Source: a bacterium
Lineage (GTDB): Bacteria > Chloroflexota > Dehalococcoidia > Tepidiformales > Tepidiformaceae
Reading direction: 5' to 3'
Length of the DNA: 64,000 bases
NCBI GenBank assembly: GCA_003577245.1
Contig: QEVS01000001.1
Coordinates: forward strand, 1-64,000
The position numbers and the translations under genes were made by a program. Under the pieces are notes generated by a model. That model did not search any database. It worked only from the letters and a program-made list of their open reading frames with translations, and was not told the origin of the DNA. Numbering within the stretch: position 1 is the first letter of the stretch; every line of letters begins with the position of its first letter. Shown here one piece after another: positions 43,534-52,079 of the stretch.

Positions 43534-44547
43534 ATGAATAGGCCCCTTCGCGCGGCAGTTGTCGGGCTCGGCTCAATGGGCGCCAACCACGCGCGCGTTC
43601 TCTCGGAACTTCCCGGGGTCGAGCTCGTCGCCGTCGCCGATTCGGACCCAGAGCGCGTCGCCAGGGCAACCGCCAACAGGGCCTTTCCCGGCTTTACCGA
43701 TACTTCCACGCTCCTCGCCGAGGCCAGGCCCGACATGGTCTCCGTTGTCGTGCCCACCGGCCTCCACGAAGCTGTTGCTGTTCAGGCCATCACCGCCGGC
43801 GCCAACGTGCTGGTTGAAAAGCCCATCGCCGCCGACCTCGCCGCTGCCTCCCGGATCGCAGCCGCCGCCGAATCATGCGGCAAGGTGCTCATGGTTGGGC
43901 ACATCGAACGCTTCAACTCCGCCGTACGTGAGCTCAAGGCCCGGCTCGATGCAGGCCAGGGCGGCAGGGTCCTCCAGATCCGCGCTCGCCGCGTTGGCCC
44001 CTTCCCGCACCGGATCCGTGATGTCGGGGTCATCCACGACCTGGCCCCGCATGATATCGACATAATGCGCTTCCTGCTTGGCGACGAAGTTGAACGCGTC
44101 TACGCCGAAGCCCAGAGCCACATCGCCACCGGCAACGAGGATCTCTTCGCCGGAATGCTGCACTTCCGCAGCGGCGTCCTCGGCCTGCTCGATATCAACT
44201 GGCTCACGCCCACGAAGGAGCGCACCCTCACCGTGCTCTGTGAAAAGGGCATGTTCGTGGCTGACTATGCCATCCAGTCACTCGCCTTCTACGAAAACTA
44301 CGCGGCCGCCGCAAAGGAAGGCGCCATTGCCAGCGTCACCGAAGGCCCCATGACTCGCTACCCGGTCAACTACCGCGAGCCCCTGCGCGTTGAGCTCGAG
44401 GCCTTTCGCGACGCCATCCAGCAGGGCCTGCCCGCACCTGTCGGTGCCCGCGATGGCATCGCCGCCCTCGCAGTCGCGGAGGCGCTCGTGCAGTCCGCGC
44501 GGCTTGCCGCGCCGGTCGCCGCCGGCGAGGGGGTGGTACCCGGTTGA
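43534..44547 (+). CDS. Gfo/Idh/MocA-family oxidoreductase (WbpB-like)
   Basis: The 337-residue protein has a Rossmann fold AAVVGLGSMGANHARVLSEL, then VLVEKPIAADLAAASRIAAAA with EKP, VGHIERFNSAVRELKA and VIHDLAPHDIDIMRFLLG. The latter His/Asp residues are the usual catalytic region. ATG 43534 is chosen over an upstream GTG at 43498 because similarity begins there. In context it would oxidise C3 of UDP-GlcNAc uronate. Confidence 0.9.
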   Translation: MNRPLRAAVVGLGSMGANHARVLSELPGVELVAVADSDPERVARATANRAFPGFTDTSTLLAEARPDMVSVVVPTGLHEAVAVQAITAGANVLVEKPIAADLAAASRIAAAAESCGKVLMVGHIERFNSAVRELKARLDAGQGGRVLQIRARRVGPFPHRIRDVGVIHDLAPHDIDIMRFLLGDEVERVYAEAQSHIATGNEDLFAGMLHFRSGVLGLLDINWLTPTKERTLTVLCEKGMFVADYAIQSLAFYENYAAAAKEGAIASVTEGPMTRYPVNYREPLRVELEAFRDAIQQGLPAPVGARDGIAALAVAEALVQSARLAAPVAAGEGVVPG

Positions 44548-45815
44548 ACATCGCCGTCGTCGGCATCGGGCGAATCGGCCTGCCCCTGGCGGCGAAGCTC
44601 GCTGCCAACGGCCACACCGTCTTCGGGTGCGACATCAACCCGGCACGGGTCGACCAGGTCAATCGCGGCGAAAACCCCATCCCCGACGAGAACGGCCTTG
44701 CCGGTATCCTCCGCGATGCGGTCAAGGCTGGGAACCTCAAGGCCACCACCGACACCGCTACCGCTGTTGCCTCCTGCGAGACGGTGCTCTTCACGGTCGC
44801 CGTCGATGTCGACGCCAGCGGCCGGGCCGGCCTCAGCCCCCTCTTCGCGGCCGCGTCCGATGTCGCGCGTGGCCTGAAACCGGGCACGCTCTGCATCTTC
44901 GATACCACCCTGCCCGTCGGCACCACGCGCCGGGAGCTGGCGCCATTGCTCGAAGGCGGGGGCCTGCGCCTCGGCCATGACTTCTCCGTGGCCTTCAGCC
45001 CCGAGCGGCTTCTTATGGGGCGCGTCATCGAAGATCTCGTCAAGTACCCCAAAGTTGTTGGTGGCGTTGACGAGAGGGGAGGGGAGCGCGCCGCCGCCTT
45101 CTTCCGCGAAGCGCTGGGCGTCGAGGTCATTCATCTTTCGAGCGCCGAAGCGGCGGAGCTGAGCAAACTCAGCGAGGGCGTCTACCGTGACCTGAACATC
45201 GCACTCGCGAACGAGCTCGCCGGGGTTGCCGACCGCTTCGGCGTCGATATCAGCGAGGTCATCGCCGCTGCCAACAGCCAGCCTTACTGCCATATCCACG
45301 TCCCCGGGACCGGCGTCGGCGGCCACTGTATCCCGGTGTACCCGCGTTTCCTGATGCAGGGCGAAGGCCCCAGCTCCCTCGCCGCCCTTGGCCGCAGCGT
45401 CAACGACTCCATGCCGGGCTACGCGGCCGAGCGCGTCGAAAGTCTGCTCGGCGGCCTCGCCGGTCTGCGGGTCGTCATCCTCGGTCTCACCTTCAGGCCC
45501 GATGTGGCCGTCACGCACCACACCAACGCCGTCGACCTCCTGCGCGAATTCCGCGCTCGTGGAGCCACCGTGCACGGCCACGATGCCCTGATTGGCGCCG
45601 GGGGCGTTCGCCAGCTCGGATTCGATCCCGCCCCTGAGCCGCTCAACGGCTACGACGTCGCCGTCGTCCACGCGAACCACCGGGCCTACCGCGACCTCGA
45701 CTGGAGAGCAATCGCCCCGCTCGTGGTCGACGCCCGGAACGCCCTCGACCGCAAGGCGGTTGAGGCTGCCGGCGTACGCTATCTCGGCGTCGGCAGGCCA
45801 GTCTCGCCTGATTGA
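44544..45815 (+). CDS. Nucleotide-sugar 6-dehydrogenase (UDP-GlcNAc/WbpA type)
   Basis: The 423-residue protein has the UDP-glucose/GDP-mannose dehydrogenase signature: Rossmann NIAVVGIGRIGLPLAAKLA, DTTLPVGTTRRELAPL, FSPERLLMG, AELSKLSEGVYRDLNIALANELA with catalytic Lys/Asn, PGTGVGGHCIPVYPRF with the catalytic Cys, and LGLTFRPDVAVTHHTNAVDLL. It oxidises a UDP-hexosamine to the uronate in two NAD steps. The TTG start overlaps the previous stop (TTGA). It supplies the first step for WbpB, E and D homologues. Confidence 0.92.
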   Translation: MNIAVVGIGRIGLPLAAKLAANGHTVFGCDINPARVDQVNRGENPIPDENGLAGILRDAVKAGNLKATTDTATAVASCETVLFTVAVDVDASGRAGLSPLFAAASDVARGLKPGTLCIFDTTLPVGTTRRELAPLLEGGGLRLGHDFSVAFSPERLLMGRVIEDLVKYPKVVGGVDERGGERAAAFFREALGVEVIHLSSAEAAELSKLSEGVYRDLNIALANELAGVADRFGVDISEVIAAANSQPYCHIHVPGTGVGGHCIPVYPRFLMQGEGPSSLAALGRSVNDSMPGYAAERVESLLGGLAGLRVVILGLTFRPDVAVTHHTNAVDLLREFRARGATVHGHDALIGAGGVRQLGFDPAPEPLNGYDVAVVHANHRAYRDLDWRAIAPLVVDARNALDRKAVEAAGVRYLGVGRPVSPD

Positions 45816-45819
45816 CGGG

Positions 45820-47082
45820 TCACGGAACGAGCCTGTAGACCTTGCCATCGAAAGCCAGCATGTAGAGTTCGCCGGCCGCATCTTCTGCAAACGACGCGAT
45901 GCTGGGGCCGCGCGCACGCAGCACTGTCACCGCCGGGTTGTCCCCGTGGCCCGCCGCCGCCGTGTCGAAGGTCCAGACGGCGCCGTTGCAGAAGTCGGCA
46001 TACACGTACCAGCCCCGGAGAGCGGGCAGCGCCTTACCGCGGTACACGTATCCGCCCGTCACCGAGCAGGCGCCAGCATCCTGGGGATAGTCGGCAACCG
46101 GCAGCGTCAGCCCTTCCCGCGGGCAGCCGTTTGCCGGCTTGTAACAGCTGGCGCCCTCCATCACGTTCCAACCGTAGTTGCGGCCCTTCTCCACGAGGTC
46201 AATCTCCTCGTGCGCGTTCTGACCGACGTCGCCGGCCCAGAGATTGCCCGTCTCGCGATCGAAGCTGATCCGCCACGGGTTACGCAGGCCGTAGGCCCAG
46301 GTCTCCTTGCGAGCCCCCGCCGTGCCGTTCACGAACGGATTGTCCGGCGGAATCGCGTACGGCCGCTCCCCCGTCGCGTTGCGCACATCGATCCGGATGA
46401 TGCTGCCCAGCAGGTTCCGCTTCACGTCCTGGCCGTTGCCCTGCGGATCCCCGGCGGCGCCTCCGTCGCCCAGCCCGAGATAGAGCATGCCGTCCGGGCC
46501 AAAGACGAGAGCCCCTCCGTTGTGATTCGCAAAGGGTTGGGGGACCTCGAGGATCACCAGCTCGCTTTCCGGTTCCGCGTGCAGCGACGTGCCGGTCCCG
46601 GAGGTGCTGAACCGTGACAGCACCGTCCTGCGCTGCCCGCCGACGGCACTGTAATACGCATATAGGAAGCCGTTTCGCTCGAACGACGGGTCGAGCGCAA
46701 GGCCGAGGAGCCCCTCCTCATTCCCGTCGCGCGAGGTCTTCATCCGGTGGTCAAGGACTGTATCGAGTGTGCTTGCACCCGGATCCTTCGCGAAAGCCAG
46801 GATGCGGCCGTCCTGGAGCGCGACCATCATCCGCGCCTGGCCGGGAACCTCAACCATCGCTATGGGTCTTTCCAGTTTGGGCAGGCCCTTGAACGCAACC
46901 TCAAACCGGGCATCCCCCGGCATGACAGGCGTCACCTGCGTCGCGACCGGGGCCGGGCTCGTGGGAGTCGCTTCTTCGCTGGTGGGCTCCGGAGATGCTG
47001 CCGGCGAATCTGAATCGGAGCATCCCGTGGCCAGCAGCAGCCCGAGCACGCTTACAACGAGCAATCGCCCCCCGCAGCGCAC
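45820..47082 (-). CDS. PQQ-dependent aldose-sugar dehydrogenase-like lipoprotein
   Basis: The 420-residue protein has a signal peptide and lipobox-like LLLATGCSDSD, a Ser/Pro/Thr spacer, and a six-bladed propeller of the glucose/sorbosone dehydrogenase family: KLERPIAMVEVPGQARMMVALQDGRI, GNEEGLLGLALDPSFERNGFLYAYYS, NHNGGALVFGPDGMLYLGLGDGG, AYGLRNPWRISFDRETGNLWAGDVGQNAHEEIDL. GTG start, 3 bases after the aminotransferase stop. Whether it binds PQQ here is unknown, as no pqq genes are visible. Confidence 0.9.
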   Translation of the reverse strand: MRCGGRLLVVSVLGLLLATGCSDSDSPAASPEPTSEEATPTSPAPVATQVTPVMPGDARFEVAFKGLPKLERPIAMVEVPGQARMMVALQDGRILAFAKDPGASTLDTVLDHRMKTSRDGNEEGLLGLALDPSFERNGFLYAYYSAVGGQRRTVLSRFSTSGTGTSLHAEPESELVILEVPQPFANHNGGALVFGPDGMLYLGLGDGGAAGDPQGNGQDVKRNLLGSIIRIDVRNATGERPYAIPPDNPFVNGTAGARKETWAYGLRNPWRISFDRETGNLWAGDVGQNAHEEIDLVEKGRNYGWNVMEGASCYKPANGCPREGLTLPVADYPQDAGACSVTGGYVYRGKALPALRGWYVYADFCNGAVWTFDTAAAGHGDNPAVTVLRARGPSIASFAEDAAGELYMLAFDGKVYRLVP

Positions 47083-47085
47083 CCC

Positions 47086-48267
47086 TCAGTCCCCTGCCAA
47101 CCGCGCCTGGGCCGCAGAGACCGCCGCCCGGACGTCCGCCCTGAAGCCCTGCTCGCGAAGTACCCGGCCCAGTGCCGAAAGGAACAGCAGCACGTTCCCG
47201 GCCGTCGATGACTCGCCCATGAGCCCTACCCGCCATACGCGGCCTTTGAGCTCGCCCAGCCCGCCTCCGACCTCGATCCCGTTCCGGCGCAGGAGTGCAC
47301 CCCGGACTTCGGCATCGGCCACGCCCTCCGGGATGCGGACCGTGGTGAGCACCGGAAGGCGGTATCCCTCCTCGGCATGTAGCGCGAGGCCCATCGCCTC
47401 CAGCCCGGCCTGGAGCGCGCGCCCATTGCGCTCATGCCGTGCCCACCGTGCCTCAAGCCCCTCCTCGAGCACCAGCGCAAGAGCCTCGCGCAGCGCGTAG
47501 ATCATGGAGATGGGCGCCGTGTGATGGTAGGCGCGCCTCTCGTCCCAGTAAGCCTCGAGCAGGGACATGTCGAGATACCATGAGTTGCAGGGCGTCTCGC
47601 GCGCCTTCACTGCCGTCCAGGCGCGCTCCGAAAACGTGATCGGCGCCACTCCCGGTGGAGCCGACAGGCACTTCTGCGTGCCCGAGTAGACCGCGTCCGC
47701 TCCCCAGAGATCGGCTTCGACAGGCACCCCGCCGAGCGACGTGACACAGTCCACCAGCAGGAGCGCGCCCGCCTCCCGCGCAATCGCCGCGAATGGCTCC
47801 ACCGGCGTCTGGACACCCGTGGAGGTCTCTGCGTGGACAACGCCGATGAGCTTCACCTTCCCGGCCGGCCGCACAGCCGCAGCCACCGCCTCCGGGCTGA
47901 CCGGCGAACCCCACGATGCGTTAACGCGAACCACCGTTCCGCCCGCCCGCTCGGCCATCTGCGCGACCCGCTCCCCAAAGTAGCCGCAAACCCCAACCAC
48001 CACTCTGTCTCCCGGTTCCACCAGGTTCATCACCGCGGCCTCCATGCCGCTCGTCCCCGTCCCCGGCGTGGCGAGTGTGACCTGGTTCCCGGTTCGCATC
48101 ACCTCGCGGAGCATCGCCCGGCACTCGTCCATGATCCGGAGAAACTCGGGATCGAGATGGCCAAGGAGGGGCGCCCCCATGGCGCGAACCACGCGGGGGT
48201 TCGCGCCGCTGGGTCCGGGCCCCATCAGGATGCGAGACGGCGGGTTGAATGCGCTGGCAGTTGACAT
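47086..48267 (-). CDS. Class V aminotransferase (alanine/serine-glyoxylate type)
   Basis: The 393-residue PLP enzyme has LMGPGPSGANPRVVRAMGAPLLGHLDPEF, TLATPGTGTSGMEAAVMNLVEPGD, VVHAETSTGVQTPVE, LLLVDCVTSLGGVPVEADLWG and YSGTQKCLSAPPGVAPITF with the PLP Lys. This is the serine/alanine-glyoxylate aminotransferase pattern. The frame is open 233 codons further upstream over the divergent GNAT gene, but that is shadow; similarity begins at ATG 48267. Glyoxylate detoxification or serine metabolism is likely. Confidence 0.92.
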   Translation of the reverse strand: MSTASAFNPPSRILMGPGPSGANPRVVRAMGAPLLGHLDPEFLRIMDECRAMLREVMRTGNQVTLATPGTGTSGMEAAVMNLVEPGDRVVVGVCGYFGERVAQMAERAGGTVVRVNASWGSPVSPEAVAAAVRPAGKVKLIGVVHAETSTGVQTPVEPFAAIAREAGALLLVDCVTSLGGVPVEADLWGADAVYSGTQKCLSAPPGVAPITFSERAWTAVKARETPCNSWYLDMSLLEAYWDERRAYHHTAPISMIYALREALALVLEEGLEARWARHERNGRALQAGLEAMGLALHAEEGYRLPVLTTVRIPEGVADAEVRGALLRRNGIEVGGGLGELKGRVWRVGLMGESSTAGNVLLFLSALGRVLREQGFRADVRAAVSAAQARLAGD

Positions 48268-48318
48268 GCCCACTATGCTAGCCGGTAGCCGGGCCGCGGT
48301 CGCCCCGGGACCCCTGAA

Positions 48319-48969
48319 ATGGAGCACAGCATGGCTCAAGCCGAAGTTGAATCTGCTCGCCAGGCGCCCTTGAACCTCGAAGTTCGAAAGGCGGCACCCG
48401 CCGATGTGCCCGCCCTCACCGGCGTTCTCGCCCGGGCCTTCGACGATGACCCTATGGCGAACTGGTTCGTTGCCCAGGACGATCGGCGCGCCGAGCGCCT
48501 CCAGCACATGCACCGCATCGAGCTCGAGAAGATCAGCCTCCCTCACGGCGAGGTCTACACCACCAGTGGCCTCCACGGCGCGGCGCTCTGGGCGCCACCC
48601 GGAAAGTGGAAGATGGGCCTCCTCCAGCAGCTGGCGCTGTTGCCCGCAATGCTCAAAGCCGTCACTCTCCGCCGCGCGCCCATGGTACTGAGCGGCGTCG
48701 GCGCCGTTGAGAAGAGGCACCCCGAAACCCCGCACTGGTACCTCTTCGTGCTCGGCGCCGATACCCCCCACCAGGGCAAGGGCGTCGGTTCCGCACTCCT
48801 GCAGCCTGTGCTCCAGCGCTGCGACCGCGACGGCGTGCCGGCCTACCTCGAGAGCTCGAAGGAGAAGAACCTCCCCCTCTACGAGCGGCACGGCTTCCGC
48901 GTCACCGGCGAGATGACCGTGCCCCATGGCGGCCCAAAGATCTGGCTCATGTGGCGCGACCCGCAATAG
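48319..48969 (+). CDS. GNAT-family acetyltransferase
   Basis: The 216-residue protein has LEVRKAAPADVPALTGVLARAFDDDPMANWF, HWYLFVLGADTPHQGKGVGSALLQPVL with the acetyl-CoA loop Q-G-K-G-V-G, and ESSKEKNLPLYERHGFRVTGE. This layout is common in GNATs near MSMEG-type or aminoglycoside-acetyltransferase-like enzymes. It is divergent from the class V aminotransferase, 51 bases apart. Substrate unknown. Confidence 0.88.
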   Translation: MEHSMAQAEVESARQAPLNLEVRKAAPADVPALTGVLARAFDDDPMANWFVAQDDRRAERLQHMHRIELEKISLPHGEVYTTSGLHGAALWAPPGKWKMGLLQQLALLPAMLKAVTLRRAPMVLSGVGAVEKRHPETPHWYLFVLGADTPHQGKGVGSALLQPVLQRCDRDGVPAYLESSKEKNLPLYERHGFRVTGEMTVPHGGPKIWLMWRDPQ

Positions 48970-48989
48970 GGTGACCGTGTACTTGTTCC

Positions 48990-49550
48990 ATGGCCATTCG
49001 AACCGGGATCACACTCGATGAATTCCTGACCATGCCCGAAACCGAACCCCCATCCGAGCTCATCGATGGCGAACTAGTCCCCGGGGTCGCACCGGGCTGG
49101 AATCCCAGTGACCTTGTTGGCTACCTCTACTCTCGTCTGCTGGACCATCTTCGGCTGACCGGGCAGGGCCGGGTTGGGACCGAAGTGCGCCACATCTCGT
49201 GGCCCGCCGGGCGATCCTACCTGCCCAATGTCCATGTGACGCTCAAGGACCGGCTTCCCGCCGATCCGGACGCCTTCCGCAGGGGGCCCATTGAAGTCGC
49301 TCCGGACTTCGCTATCGAAGTACTCTCTCCCGATGACCGTCCGATGAGGATCCTGGACCGGCTCGACTTCTACCGCGCCGCAGGCGTCCGGCTCGTATGG
49401 GTCGTGGATCCCGAGACTCGAACGGTCAGAGTCGATGGCTCCGATGGAGCGTCGGGGCTACACCGGGCACCGGGCACAATCACCGCAGAGCCGGTGCTAC
49501 AGGGGTTGGCCGTCGACCTGGACGATCTCTTTGCGTCAAAGTCGAGCTGA
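48990..49550 (+). CDS. Uma2-family (DUF820) putative endonuclease
   Basis: The 186-residue protein matches Uma2: ITLDEFLTMPETEPPSELIDGELVPGVAP, LPNVHVTLKDRLPAD, PDFAIEVLSPDDRPMRILDRLDFYRAAGVRLVWVVDPETRTVRV. The family has a PD-(D/E)xK fold. The usual catalytic Asp in RPDV is Asn here (LPNV), while the E and following residues (AIEVLSP) are kept, so nuclease activity may be lost. It follows the GNAT gene by 20 bases. Confidence 0.85.
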   Translation: MAIRTGITLDEFLTMPETEPPSELIDGELVPGVAPGWNPSDLVGYLYSRLLDHLRLTGQGRVGTEVRHISWPAGRSYLPNVHVTLKDRLPADPDAFRRGPIEVAPDFAIEVLSPDDRPMRILDRLDFYRAAGVRLVWVVDPETRTVRVDGSDGASGLHRAPGTITAEPVLQGLAVDLDDLFASKSS

Positions 49551-49566
49551 ACTGGCCCTCCGATTG

Positions 49567-50049
49567 TCAGGCCGAATGGCCGCGGTCCATCCACTCCTGC
49601 GGACCCGGCCAGCGCAGCATCCGCATCTTCTCCTGCTCAAAGACAACATAGGCAGCCGCCTCGATGTCGATGGTGAAAACGTGCGCCGGACCCTCCGGGC
49701 GCCAGTTCATGCGCTCGAAGATGTGGCGCCAGTACCCTTCCTCCCGTTCGGGGGCCAGCGGCGTCGCCTGCCCGTACACCTTGGCGTCGCCCTGCTGCCC
49801 GCTCTTGTCGGAGGTTGTGCTGTGCAGCGTGCATCGTCCGTCGCGAAGGAGGTCGAGGCACTTCCTCGATTGCCACATCCCGCCCAGCGTCAGCTCGCCT
49901 TCCCAGATGGTGTACTCGATGGGCGTGATGCGCGGCCAGCCGTTCCCACGGAGCGTTCCCAGCAACACCAGCCCGGTCGCTGCAAAGCGCTCCTCAGCCA
50001 ATCGCGCAAGCTCAGGCGCGGACTCCGCAAAGCTGCTCCAAGAGACCAT
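49567..50049 (-). CDS. Pyridoxamine 5'-phosphate oxidase-like flavin/F420-binding protein
   Basis: The 160-residue protein has the split-barrel fold of PNPOx-like proteins: FAATGLVLLGTLRGNGWPRITPIEYTIWEGELTLGGMWQSRKCLDLLRDGRCTLHST, GDAKVYGQATPLA and AHVFTIDIEAAAYVVFE. A GGAGG site 6 bases before ATG 50049 fixes the start. It may bind FMN, heme or F420. Substrate unknown. Confidence 0.8.
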   Translation of the reverse strand: MVSWSSFAESAPELARLAEERFAATGLVLLGTLRGNGWPRITPIEYTIWEGELTLGGMWQSRKCLDLLRDGRCTLHSTTSDKSGQQGDAKVYGQATPLAPEREEGYWRHIFERMNWRPEGPAHVFTIDIEAAAYVVFEQEKMRMLRWPGPQEWMDRGHSA

Positions 50050-50090
50050 GCAACGCCTCCGCCAGGTAGCAGGCAATTGTACCCGGTGCC

Positions 50091-50119
50091 TTGACACGCC
50101 GTAAGCAAGGCTCTAGATT
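50091..50119 (+). promoter_or_regulatory. Sigma-70-type promoter upstream of 50247 gene
   Basis: TTGACA (50091-50096) and TAGATT (50114-50119) are separated by 17 bases, a near-ideal housekeeping promoter. Transcription should start near 50126. Confidence 0.7.
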
Positions 50120-50126
50120 GAGAATA

Positions 50127-50142
50127 GTGATTCGTCAATCAC
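50127..50142 (+). promoter_or_regulatory. Operator-like inverted repeat at the transcription start
   Basis: GTGATT-cgtc-AATCAC is a perfect 6-bp inverted repeat with a 4-base centre, beginning 7 bases after the -10 element. This is the position at which a TetR-type repressor would block initiation. No such regulator gene is adjacent in the window. Confidence 0.55.
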
Positions 50143-50171
50143 AATAACTGAGGCCCGAGGTCCTGAACCCA

Positions 50172-50211
50172 GAGCCCGGCAGGCCACTCCATGGAGTGGC
50201 CTGCCGGGCTC
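50172..50211. repeat. Perfect 40-base palindrome
   Basis: The 20 bases from 50172 (GAGCCCGGCAGGCC...) are exactly mirrored by the 20 that follow, with the centre at CCATGG (50189-50194). It lies in the leader of the 50247 gene, between the promoter and a GGAGG ribosome site at about 50233. As RNA it would form a very stable hairpin, so a terminator, attenuator or a protein-binding site are possible. Confidence 0.85.
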
Positions 50212-50246
50212 CTCGCATTGAAGAAAGCCAGCAGGAGGTCATTGTC

Positions 50247-50753
50247 ATGAGCCAGGAATTGCCCCTCACCCCCGAGGCCCGGGAGGATCTCATCCGCAGG
50301 ACGTGGTACTCCCACGATGCCAAGTGGTACGCGGCCGTAGCCATGGAATTCGGCATCGAGGCCGCCAACAGGCTCAACCGGGCCGCCGTCAAACCCGTTG
50401 GCGCCATCGAGGCCTACCGCCTGGCCACCGCCCTTGGCTCGGCCCGGCCGGCGACAGTCGCTGACTTCATCAGCTTCATGCAGGCCGGTAGAAACGTCTA
50501 CGTGCCCGATTCGCTCATCGACATGAAGCTGCAACAGATCGATGACTCGTCCTATGAGGTGAGCGTCGGCAACTGCTATGTCGAGGCCAACATCACAAAG
50601 GCCGGGATGGCCAACGCCTACGAGTGCGCGGTGCTGGACCGCATCGAGGGCTGGCACGAGGCCATGGGCCTCCCCATCGAGACTCCCGAGCCGGTCACGT
50701 GCCTCAAGGCGAGGGGCCTGCCCTGCCAGCGCGTGGTCAGGCTCAAGAAATAG
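50247..50753 (+). CDS. DUF6125-like protein (L-2-amino-thiazoline-4-carboxylate hydrolase-like)
   Basis: The 168-residue protein begins MSQELPLTPEAREDLIRRTWYSHDAKWYAAVAME and contains FGIEAANRLNRAAVKPVGAIEAYRL, VGNCYVEANITKAGMANAYEC with conserved Cys, and RIEGWHEAMGLPIETPEP. This resembles the family that includes ATC hydrolase and DUF6125, often found with acyl-CoA or sterol catabolism genes. GGAGG lies 9 bases before the ATG. It is preceded by a strong promoter, operator and palindrome, so it is probably regulated. Function is not clear. Confidence 0.7.
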   Translation: MSQELPLTPEAREDLIRRTWYSHDAKWYAAVAMEFGIEAANRLNRAAVKPVGAIEAYRLATALGSARPATVADFISFMQAGRNVYVPDSLIDMKLQQIDDSSYEVSVGNCYVEANITKAGMANAYECAVLDRIEGWHEAMGLPIETPEPVTCLKARGLPCQRVVRLKK

Positions 50754-50825
50754 GCGAGCCCGGCGCACGGTTAGCGGATTTCCCGGTTAGAATCGCGGCA
50801 CATACTCCCCAGCACGAGGTGCCAC

Positions 50826-51992
50826 ATGGACTTCAGAGACACACCCGAAGAGTCGGCGTTCCGCACCCAGGTGCGCTCCTTCATTGAACAGGAGGCGCCA
50901 AAGACAACGCCCGAGAACCCGTTCGCGGGCAACCGCGACTTCATGAAGAAGCTCGCCGAACGCCGCTGGATCGCCCCCGCGTGGCCCGTGGAATACGGCG
51001 GCGCCGGCATGAGTGTCATGGAACAGTTCATCTTCAACAGCGAACTCGCAGAGGCCCGCGCGCCGCGCCCCGGCGGAATCGCCACTGGCTTTGCCGGCCC
51101 CACCCTCATCGTCCACGGCACCGAGGAACAGAAGCAGAAGTACCTGCCCGAAATCCTCAGCGGTGAGGTCATCTGGTGCCAGGGCTATAGTGAGCCCGGC
51201 GCCGGGTCCGACCTCGCCGCCCTGCAAACCCGCGCCGTGCGTGACGGTGACGATTTCGTCGTCAACGGCCAGAAGATCTGGACCTCTGGCGGGCACGTCT
51301 CCAAATGGATGATCCTTCTCGCCCGCACAGACCCCGATGCCCCCAAGCACCGCGGCATCACCTACTTCATCGTGGACATGAAATCCCCCGGGCTCACTGT
51401 CCGCCCGCTCATCAATGCCGCCGGGACGCACGAATTCAACGAGGTCTTTTTCGAAGACGTGCGCATTCCGCGTGAGAACATCATCGGCGAAGAGAACCGC
51501 GGCTGGTACCTGGCCCAAACCACTCTCAGCTTCGAGCGTTCCAACATCGGCTCAGCCATTGGCGCTCGCCAGACCGTCGAAGACATCGTGAAGTTCGCCC
51601 GCGAACATGCCGGCGATGGGCAGAGCACCCTTGGCCACAGCTCCGCCCTTCGCTCCGAGCTCGTCGAACGCTTCGTCGAGGCCGGGGTGGCCACCATGAT
51701 GAGCTACAAGATCGTCTCCATGCAGGCGAAGGAAGGCGTCCCGCCGGGCCACGAGGCGAGCGTGGCCAAGCTCTTCACCACCGAGCTCAACCAGCGCATC
51801 TACCGGACGGGGATGCACATGCTCGGCCTGTGGGGCCAGCTCGATGGCCGCAACGAGGCGGTCGCAGCACCCATGCGGGGCCGCGTCAAGTACATGTACC
51901 TTCGCTCCATCGCCAACACCATTGAAGGCGGCACCAGCGAGATCCAGCGGAATATCATCGCCACGCGTGGCCTCGAACTGCCCCGCGCCTGA
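50826..51992 (+). CDS. Acyl-CoA dehydrogenase
   Basis: The 388-residue flavoenzyme has FRDTPEESAFRTQVRSFIEQEAP, WPVEYGGAGMSVMEQFIFNSELAEARAP, QGYSEPGAGSDLAALQTRAVRDGDDFVVNGQKIWTSGG, and C-terminal RIYRTGMHMLGLWGQL and TIEGGTSEIQRNIIATRGLELPR. It belongs to the ChsE/FadE-like subfamily often used on branched or steroid side-chain CoA esters, which tend to act as heteromers. It is 73 bases after the DUF6125 gene and may share its promoter. Confidence 0.92.
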   Translation: MDFRDTPEESAFRTQVRSFIEQEAPKTTPENPFAGNRDFMKKLAERRWIAPAWPVEYGGAGMSVMEQFIFNSELAEARAPRPGGIATGFAGPTLIVHGTEEQKQKYLPEILSGEVIWCQGYSEPGAGSDLAALQTRAVRDGDDFVVNGQKIWTSGGHVSKWMILLARTDPDAPKHRGITYFIVDMKSPGLTVRPLINAAGTHEFNEVFFEDVRIPRENIIGEENRGWYLAQTTLSFERSNIGSAIGARQTVEDIVKFAREHAGDGQSTLGHSSALRSELVERFVEAGVATMMSYKIVSMQAKEGVPPGHEASVAKLFTTELNQRIYRTGMHMLGLWGQLDGRNEAVAAPMRGRVKYMYLRSIANTIEGGTSEIQRNIIATRGLELPRA

Positions 51993-52020
51993 AAGCCCCC
52001 ATGGTAGAGCGGAAACAGAA

Positions 52021-52048
52021 AGGCGGGGCTCCACCTGGAGCCCCGCCT
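52021..52048. terminator. Bidirectional hairpin between acyl-CoA dehydrogenase and CoA-transferase
   Basis: AGGCGGGGCTCC-acct-GGAGCCCCGCCT is a perfect 12-bp stem between convergent genes, preceded by aaacagaa (a T-run on the minus strand) and followed by ct. It can serve both directions. Confidence 0.8.
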
Positions 52049-52079
52049 CTTGCGCTGTCATGCTTCCCCGGCCCGTGAG

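Noticed and set aside
47086..48966. 626-codon minus-strand frame as one fusion protein
   Set aside because: The class V aminotransferase begins at 48267; upstream codons are antisense to the GNAT gene and match no family.
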